Below, piece after piece: positions 6,776 through 11,798 of a stretch of 11,798 bases of DNA (positions are counted from its first letter, which is position 1; each line of letters opens with the position of its first letter). Source of the stretch: JBGRQB01 sp041725875. Lineage in GTDB: Bacteria; Bacteroidota; Ignavibacteria; Ignavibacteriales; Melioribacteraceae. The notes under the pieces were generated by a model. That model was not told the DNA's origin and did no database searches. It saw nothing but the letters and a program-made list of their open reading frames with translations. Location: assembly GCA_041725875.1 (NCBI GenBank), contig JBGRQB010000138.1, forward strand, positions 1-11,798. The letters run 5' to 3'. The position numbers and the translations under genes were made by a program.

Positions 6776-8425
6776 ATGAAAAGCAAATTAATGGTTATAA
6801 TGATAGCCTCCGCAATTTTACTGGGAGGTGCTGGTTACCTGATTTTTAACAGTACAGATGAAACTGTACACGAGCATTCCACTGAAAAACAATTATATAC
6901 CTGCGGAATGCATCCGGAGATAATTTCCGATGAACCGGGTAATTGCCCTATTTGCGAAATGAAATTAACTCCTATAAAAAAAGAGAAAAAAGCTGTAGCA
7001 AATGGTGAACGCAAAATATTATACTGGCGCGCTCCTATGAATCCGAATGAAATTTATGATAAACCGGGTAAATCAAATATGGGAATGGATCTCGTACCGG
7101 TTTATGAAGATGAAAAAGGATCGGCCGGAGTGGTTTCTGTTGACGGAACTTTACAGCAGACAATGAACCTGAAAACAATTGTTGTTCAGAAGAGAGAGTT
7201 TTCATCTGACATTGTTACCAACGGGGTTTTGCATACTGATGAAAGAAAGGAAGCAATTGTAACAACAAAGGTTGGCGGCTGGATTGAAAAGTTGTTTGTC
7301 AATTATACCGGACAAAAAATAAAAAAGGGAGAACCACTGTTGTCAATCTATTCTCCTGATTTAGTTGCTGCTCAACAAGAACTGCTTGCTGCAATATCTT
7401 ATAATAAAGCTGTAAACCAGAGTAAAGATGAAGATATATTATCAAGCGGAAATGAACTGATTAAAAATGCAGTAAGAAAACTTGAGTTGCTGGATGTTTC
7501 AAAAAAGGAATTGAAAAATCTGATTGATAAAAAAGAAGTTAAAACTCACACTATTTTTTATGCTCCTTTTAACGGAACCGTGATGATGAAAAATATCATT
7601 GAAGGTGAAAAGATTATGCCCGGCAAAAAATTGTTGCACATTGCTGATTTGTCAGAGCTATGGTTAAAAGCTGATGTGTATGAAAATGAAATCTATAAAG
7701 TTGAACCAGGTTCAAAATCTCAAGTGAAGTTTTCCTCATTTCCGGGAGAAATTTTTTCAGGTAAAGTTTCTTTTATAGATCCGGTTGTTGATCCTAAAAC
7801 CAGAGTCTTAAAAGTCAGAATAGATCTTCCAAATAAAGAAGAAAAGTTAAAGCCGGCAATGTTTGGCAATGTAACCATATCAGGAATAAACTATGGCTCT
7901 CATCCCGCGGTTGATGAAAGCTCGGTTATCAGAAGCGGTAAAAAGAATATTGTTGTAATTGCATTGGGTGAAGGAAAATTCAAACCGGTTGAAGTTAAAC
8001 TGGGAGTTTATTCCAACGGCTATTATCAGGCTTTGGAAGGAATTAAAGAAGGTGATGAGATTGTTACTTCTGCACAATTTTTAATCGACTCGGAAAGTAG
8101 TCTTAAAGCAGCTATAAATCAGTTTGGCAGTTCTTCCGCAACCGCTGACGAAATGGCTCCGCAGGAAAATGATCACAAAGGACACGAGCATCATAAAGAA
8201 ATGACAAATGAGTATGGTGTTGAATCGGAATTAATCAGAACAGGAATTATTGATGTTGAATCAATAGATAAAAATGGTGACGGAAAAGTTTTTCAAGATC
8301 CGATGGATTGGAATGTTATTTCAGATAAACCGGGAAGATGCCCTGTGTGTGATATGAAACTTGTAGAAGTAACAATTGCAAAAGCAAAAGAAAATTTGAT
8401 TGAAAACGGTTATAAAGTAAAATAA
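6776..8425 (+). CDS. cusB: CusB-like RND periplasmic adaptor with three heavy-metal-binding modules
   Basis: This 549-residue periplasmic adaptor joins the inner-membrane transporter to the outer-membrane channel. An N-terminal hydrophobic anchor or signal (about 2-24) is followed by a short acidic/His stretch. Module 1 (about 40-66) reads 'YTCGMHPEI' then 'CPICEMKLTP' (Cys-43, Met-45, His-46, Cys-57, Cys-60). Module 2 (about 82-110) is the CusB-type 'YWRAPMNPNEIYDKPGKS' then 'MGMDLVPVY', with methionines but no cysteines. The membrane-fusion core (barrel, lipoyl and alpha-hairpin parts) spans about 113-446, with typical 'VGGWIEKLFV', 'YSPDLVAAQQELL' and 'FYAPFNGTVM'. A His-rich linker (about 464-475) then leads to 'DKNGDGKVF', which resembles an EF-hand loop. 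Module 3 (about 506-532) has 'PGRCPVCDMKL'. The C-terminal additions make it longer than E. coli CusB (about 400 residues). Metal capture and hand-over to the transporter is the known role of CusB N-terminal methionines; the extra modules' role is inferred. The transporter gene follows after 10 bp. Confidence 0.93.
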   Translation: MKSKLMVIMIASAILLGGAGYLIFNSTDETVHEHSTEKQLYTCGMHPEIISDEPGNCPICEMKLTPIKKEKKAVANGERKILYWRAPMNPNEIYDKPGKSNMGMDLVPVYEDEKGSAGVVSVDGTLQQTMNLKTIVVQKREFSSDIVTNGVLHTDERKEAIVTTKVGGWIEKLFVNYTGQKIKKGEPLLSIYSPDLVAAQQELLAAISYNKAVNQSKDEDILSSGNELIKNAVRKLELLDVSKKELKNLIDKKEVKTHTIFYAPFNGTVMMKNIIEGEKIMPGKKLLHIADLSELWLKADVYENEIYKVEPGSKSQVKFSSFPGEIFSGKVSFIDPVVDPKTRVLKVRIDLPNKEEKLKPAMFGNVTISGINYGSHPAVDESSVIRSGKKNIVVIALGEGKFKPVEVKLGVYSNGYYQALEGIKEGDEIVTSAQFLIDSESSLKAAINQFGSSSATADEMAPQENDHKGHEHHKEMTNEYGVESELIRTGIIDVESIDKNGDGKVFQDPMDWNVISDKPGRCPVCDMKLVEVTIAKAKENLIENGYKVK

Positions 8426-8430
8426 GGTGG
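8424..8430 (+). promoter_or_regulatory. Ribosome binding site fixing the transporter start at 8436
   Basis: AAGGTGG lies five bases before ATG 8436 and overlaps the adaptor's TAA. A GTG at 8427 is in frame but falls inside this site, so it is not a plausible start. Confidence 0.7.
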
Positions 8431-8435
8431 ATAAA

Positions 8436-11400
8436 ATGGTTTCTGCTGACTCAAATAAAGATAGCATTATTGCAAAACTGATTGAATGGTCAGTGAATAA
8501 TAAATTTATGGTAATACTTGGTACGCTTGCTCTTATTTTGGGAGGTATATGGTCGCTGAAAAATACTTCCATAGATGCAATCCCCGATTTAAGCGATGTG
8601 CAGGTAATTATCTTTACAGAGTATCCCGGACAAGGTCCGCGCATTGTTGAAGATCAGGTAACTTATCCCTTAACAACAAAAATGTTGTCGGTTCCTTTTG
8701 CAAAAGATGTCAGAGGTTATTCTTTCTTCGGGTTTTCAATGACATATATAATTTTTGAAGACGGAACAGACATCTATTGGGCAAGGAGCAGAGTGCTCGA
8801 ATATCTGAGTTCAATCCAAAAGGAATTACCTGAAGGTGTTTCACCTCAGCTGGGTCCCGACGCTACAGGTCTGGGCTGGGTTTATCAATATGTTATTCAG
8901 TCAGATCGCCACGATCTACAAGAACTTCGTTCAATTCAGGATTGGTTTTTAAGATATGAATTATCTGCGTTGCAGGGAGTTGCCGAAGTATCAAGTATTG
9001 GCGGTTTTGTAAAACAATATCAGGTAAATCTGGATCCTAACAAATTAGCTTCATATAAAATTCTGTTAAGCAAAGTTAAAAAAGCGATTAAGCGAAGCAA
9101 TAATGATGTGGGCGGAAAACTGCTTGAAGCAGGTGAAATGGAGTTTATGGTTCGAGGATTGGGATATATAAAAAATCTGGAGGACATCAGAAAAATTTCA
9201 ATAGGAATTTCACCTGAAACAGGTTCGCCTGTTTACTTAAAAGATGTAGCTGATGTAAATGTTGGTCCGGAACTCAGACGCGGTATTGCCGAATGGAACG
9301 GCGAAGGAGAAACCGTTGGCGGAATAATAGTAATGCGGTTTGGTGAAAACGCCCTTGAAGTGATAGAAAGAGTAAAAGATCGTCTGGATGAATTAAAAGA
9401 TTCTTTACCAGAAGGTGTAGAAATTGTAACTGCATACGACAGATCCGATTTGATTAATGCTGCAATAGATAATCTGAAAACAACACTTATTGAAGAAAGT
9501 ATAATTGTAGCAATTGTAATTTTCCTCTTTTTAATGCACGCCAGAAGTTCGCTGGTTGCAATTTTTACATTGCCTACAGCTGTATTGGCTTCTTATGTAA
9601 TTATGAAGTATCAGGGAATTAATGCAAATATAATGTCACTTGGCGGAATAGCAATTGCCATAGGAGCAATGGTAGATGCTTCTATTGTAATGGTTGAGAA
9701 TGCACATACACATATGGTGGTAGAGCAAAATAAACCAAAGGATAAGCAGAGACCTCACTGGACAGTAATTTTAGAATCGGCTAAAGAAGTCGGGCCGTCA
9801 ATCTTTTATTCACTTTTAGTTATAACAGTTTCATTTCTTCCTGTATTTACGCTTGAACAGCAGGAAGGAAGATTATTCAAACCATTGGCATTTACAAAAA
9901 CATATTCAATGGGCGCAGCAGCAATATTGGCAATTACAATTGTCCCTGTTTTAATTGGCTATTTTGTTCGCGGTAAAATGAAAAAAGAAGAAGACAATTT
10001 TCTTACAAAAATATTAACTAAAATCTATCACCCGGTTGTTGAATTTGTTATGAACAAACGCTGGTGGGTTATTGGTGCTTCTGTAGTTGTTATGGTTATA
10101 ACAATATTTCCATATAGCAGATTAGGTTCGGAATTTATGCCGCCATTATATGAAGGCGATCTTTTATATATGCCCACAACTCTTCCGGGGGTATCTGTTA
10201 CCAAAGCAAGAGAGCTGTTGCAGCAGACAGACAAAATAATCAAATCATTTCCTGAAGTGGAATCTGTTTTTGGTAAAATAGGAAGAGCTGAAACAGCAAC
10301 TGATCCGGCTCCGCTCTCAATGATAGAAACAACTATTCAGTTAAAAGATGAATCAGAGTGGCGACCCGGAATGACAGTTGATAAACTTATTGATGAGTTA
10401 AATGAAGCTGTTCAAATTCCCGGATTAACCAATGCCTGGACGATGCCTATTAAAACCAGAATAGATATGTTATCTACCGGTATTAAAACTCCGGTGGGAA
10501 TAAAAATAGCCGGACCAGATTTAGAGATCCTTCAGGAGATTGGGGCAAAAATAGAAAGAGTTGCCAGAAAAATTCCCGGAACCAGATCAGTCTTTTCCGA
10601 ACGATCCGCCGGAGGAAACTATGTGGATTTTCAAATAGACAGAGATGCAATTGCAAGATACGGGCTTAATGTAGCTGATGTACAAGATGTAATAATGTCT
10701 GCAATTGGCGGAATGAACATTACAAAAACAGTTGAAGGACTGGAAAGATATCCCGTTAACCTCAGATACCAGAGAGATTACAGAAACAACATTGAAGAAT
10801 TAAAAAGAGTATTGGTTCCGATTAGTAACGGAAACAATGTGCCTATTTCAGAACTTGCAAAGATAGAAGTAAAGAAAGGGCCTCCTGCCATAAAATCTGA
10901 AAATGCCAGACCAAATGCCTGGGTTTATATTGATTTGAAAGATATAGACGTCGGTACTTATGTAAAAAATGCAAGAGAAATAATTAGCGAAAAAATAGAA
11001 CTTCCTGCCGGTTACTCTCTTATCTGGAGCGGACAATATGAATATATGGAAAGATCCGGTCAAAGACTTGCAATGGTAATTCCAATAACTCTTCTTATAG
11101 TAATTGTGCTGTTATATATGAATACCAAATCAATAACCAAAACCGGGATAATTTTATTAGCACTTCCGTTCTCAATGGTTGGTGCAATCTGGTTTTTATA
11201 TCTGGCCGGATTTAATATGAGTGTTGCCGTATGGGTGGGAATTATTGCGCTTCTCGGAGTAGATGCCGAAACAGGGGTGGTAATGTTGCTATACCTGGAT
11301 ATAGCTTATGAAAAATTCAAAAAGGCAGGCAGTATGAACTTTGCACAATTAAGAGAAGCTATTTTTGAAGGCGCAGTAAAGCGTATCAGACCAAAAATGA

Positions 11401-11609
11401 TGACGGTTATGACTACAATGCTGGGATTATTGCCAATACTTATCGGAACAGGTATCGGCTCGGATGTAATGAAAAGAATTGCAGCCCCAATGGTAGGGGG
11501 AATTATAACAAGCTTTGTTATGGAACTGACTGTTTATCCGGCAATCTTTTATATCTGGAAAAGAAGAGAAATAAGAAAAGAAGAAAGACTGATTGCTGAA
11601 AAAGCATAA
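8436..11609 (+). CDS. cusA: CusA-like heavy-metal RND transporter, probably Cu(I)/Ag(I)
   Basis: This 1057-residue inner-membrane proton antiporter drives metal export through the adaptor and outer channel. The length is normal for the heavy-metal RND family. TM1 is near residues 25-42, two large periplasmic loops follow, and TM2-6 and TM8-12 lie near 355-510 and 880-1040. The TM4 motif 'GAMVDASIVMVENAH' (410-424) is the type found in Cu/Ag transporters rather than the CzcA-type DFG-DGA pattern. Asp-414, Glu-945 and Lys-987 match the CusA proton-relay residues. Methionines in 'LLYMPTTLPG' (Met-579), 'PLSMIETTIQL' (Met-629) and 'RIDMLSTGIK' (Met-678) align with the three-methionine metal site of E. 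coli CusA (573, 623, 672). No frameshift or missing segment is seen. ATG 8436 is preferred over GTG 8427 because the latter lies in the Shine-Dalgarno sequence. The next gene begins 29 bp downstream. Cu/Ag specificity follows from well-studied family motifs, but has not been tested here. Confidence 0.95.
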   Translation: MVSADSNKDSIIAKLIEWSVNNKFMVILGTLALILGGIWSLKNTSIDAIPDLSDVQVIIFTEYPGQGPRIVEDQVTYPLTTKMLSVPFAKDVRGYSFFGFSMTYIIFEDGTDIYWARSRVLEYLSSIQKELPEGVSPQLGPDATGLGWVYQYVIQSDRHDLQELRSIQDWFLRYELSALQGVAEVSSIGGFVKQYQVNLDPNKLASYKILLSKVKKAIKRSNNDVGGKLLEAGEMEFMVRGLGYIKNLEDIRKISIGISPETGSPVYLKDVADVNVGPELRRGIAEWNGEGETVGGIIVMRFGENALEVIERVKDRLDELKDSLPEGVEIVTAYDRSDLINAAIDNLKTTLIEESIIVAIVIFLFLMHARSSLVAIFTLPTAVLASYVIMKYQGINANIMSLGGIAIAIGAMVDASIVMVENAHTHMVVEQNKPKDKQRPHWTVILESAKEVGPSIFYSLLVITVSFLPVFTLEQQEGRLFKPLAFTKTYSMGAAAILAITIVPVLIGYFVRGKMKKEEDNFLTKILTKIYHPVVEFVMNKRWWVIGASVVVMVITIFPYSRLGSEFMPPLYEGDLLYMPTTLPGVSVTKARELLQQTDKIIKSFPEVESVFGKIGRAETATDPAPLSMIETTIQLKDESEWRPGMTVDKLIDELNEAVQIPGLTNAWTMPIKTRIDMLSTGIKTPVGIKIAGPDLEILQEIGAKIERVARKIPGTRSVFSERSAGGNYVDFQIDRDAIARYGLNVADVQDVIMSAIGGMNITKTVEGLERYPVNLRYQRDYRNNIEELKRVLVPISNGNNVPISELAKIEVKKGPPAIKSENARPNAWVYIDLKDIDVGTYVKNAREIISEKIELPAGYSLIWSGQYEYMERSGQRLAMVIPITLLIVIVLLYMNTKSITKTGIILLALPFSMVGAIWFLYLAGFNMSVAVWVGIIALLGVDAETGVVMLLYLDIAYEKFKKAGSMNFAQLREAIFEGAVKRIRPKMMTVMTTMLGLLPILIGTGIGSDVMKRIAAPMVGGIITSFVMELTVYPAIFYIWKRREIRKEERLIAEKA

Positions 11610-11638
11610 ATAAAATAAATATTTATAAGGAGAAGAAA

Positions 11639-11798
11639 ATGAAAAAGATAACATTAAAATTAGTCAGAATATTTGCAGCAGCAATTCTATTAAGTACTTC
11701 ATTTTCAATGGCACAAAATTATGATCATTCGAAATGCAGTCATAAAAAAGAACATAAACCTTCCAATTCAAAAATGATGCACAAACATAATAAAGATA
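11639..11798 (+). CDS. Secreted His/Met/Lys-rich small protein, 3' end missing, probable periplasmic metal binder
   Basis: Only the first 53 codons are in the window. AAGGAG at 11627-11632 lies six bases before the ATG, the best Shine-Dalgarno match in the window. A signal peptide (MKKITLKLVRIFAAAILLST, then SFSMA) is predicted to be cleaved before Gln-26. The visible mature part is very polar and contains His-30, Cys-33, His-35, His-39, Met-46, Met-47, His-48 and His-50 among many lysines, a pattern of soft-metal ligands. The 29-bp distance from the transporter suggests it is the fourth gene of the pump operon. It could be a copper chaperone playing the CusF role, a Spy/CpxP/ZraP-like metal-binding protein, or the leader of a larger protein. 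The visible part does not decide the family. Confidence 0.75.
   Translation, partial: MKKITLKLVRIFAAAILLSTSFSMAQNYDHSKCSHKKEHKPSNSKMMHKHNKD

Noticed and set aside
8427..8435. GTG 8427 as the start of the transporter gene
   Set aside because: The GTG is part of the Shine-Dalgarno sequence (AAGGTGG) for ATG 8436.
1..11798. CRISPR arrays, tRNA or rRNA genes, insertion sequences, phage genes or attachment sites
   Set aside because: I looked for regularly spaced repeats, cloverleaf-like segments, transposase or integrase motifs and terminal inverted repeats, and saw none. The window is nearly filled by the genes described.

Overview
The window is AT-rich, gene-dense and almost entirely coding on the + strand. 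It looks like a member of the Bacteroidota/Ignavibacteriota (FCB) group. The evidence is the style of the proteins: a small beta-barrel protein ending in an aromatic residue, a TolC-family protein with the 'QMIPFPGKL' signature, and a metal-efflux adaptor with several CPxC-type metal-binding modules. Most genes have a recognisable Shine-Dalgarno sequence. That is less usual for classical Bacteroidia and slightly favours an Ignavibacteria-like lineage. Taxonomy is inferred by eye only.

Layout. (1) Bases 1-1582 hold the 3' part of an exported protein of unknown function and a small outer-membrane beta-barrel protein. A spacer of about 230 bp follows, with a clear intrinsic terminator at 1672-1701. 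(2) Bases 1813-5281 hold a tightly coupled two-component system. Its parts are a multi-pass membrane histidine kinase (7TM-like sensor region, two more TM segments, HAMP, PAS, HisKA, HATPase) and an NtrC-family sigma-54 activator (REC, AAA+, Fis-type HTH), separated by one base. A hairpin overlapping the regulator's stop codon probably terminates this unit. (3) A regulatory spacer at 5282-5472 contains a perfect 10-bp-arm palindrome and a sigma-54-like -24/-12 element. (4) Bases 5473-11609 encode a complete tripartite heavy-metal RND efflux pump: a TolC-like outer-membrane channel, a CusB-like periplasmic adaptor and a CusA-like inner-membrane transporter. (5) From 11639 to the window end is the start of a secreted His/Met/Lys-rich small protein that is probably the next gene of the efflux operon.

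How it fits together. The transporter carries the GAMVDAxIVMxENAH motif and the three methionines of the CusA metal site, so the likely substrate is monovalent copper and/or silver. The adaptor has two heavy-metal-binding modules near its N-terminus and a third at its C-terminus, and the truncated downstream gene looks like a periplasmic metal-binding protein. The neighbouring kinase has His/Met-rich patches predicted to face the periplasm, and its partner is a sigma-54 activator. With a sigma-54-like promoter and a candidate enhancer palindrome in front of the pump operon, the simplest model is a copper/silver-sensing NtrBC-type system switching on a Cus-type pump. This would be ZraSR-like logic, whereas the classical CusRS system is OmpR-type. 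The promoter and the sensor specificity are inferences. The protein family assignments are solid.
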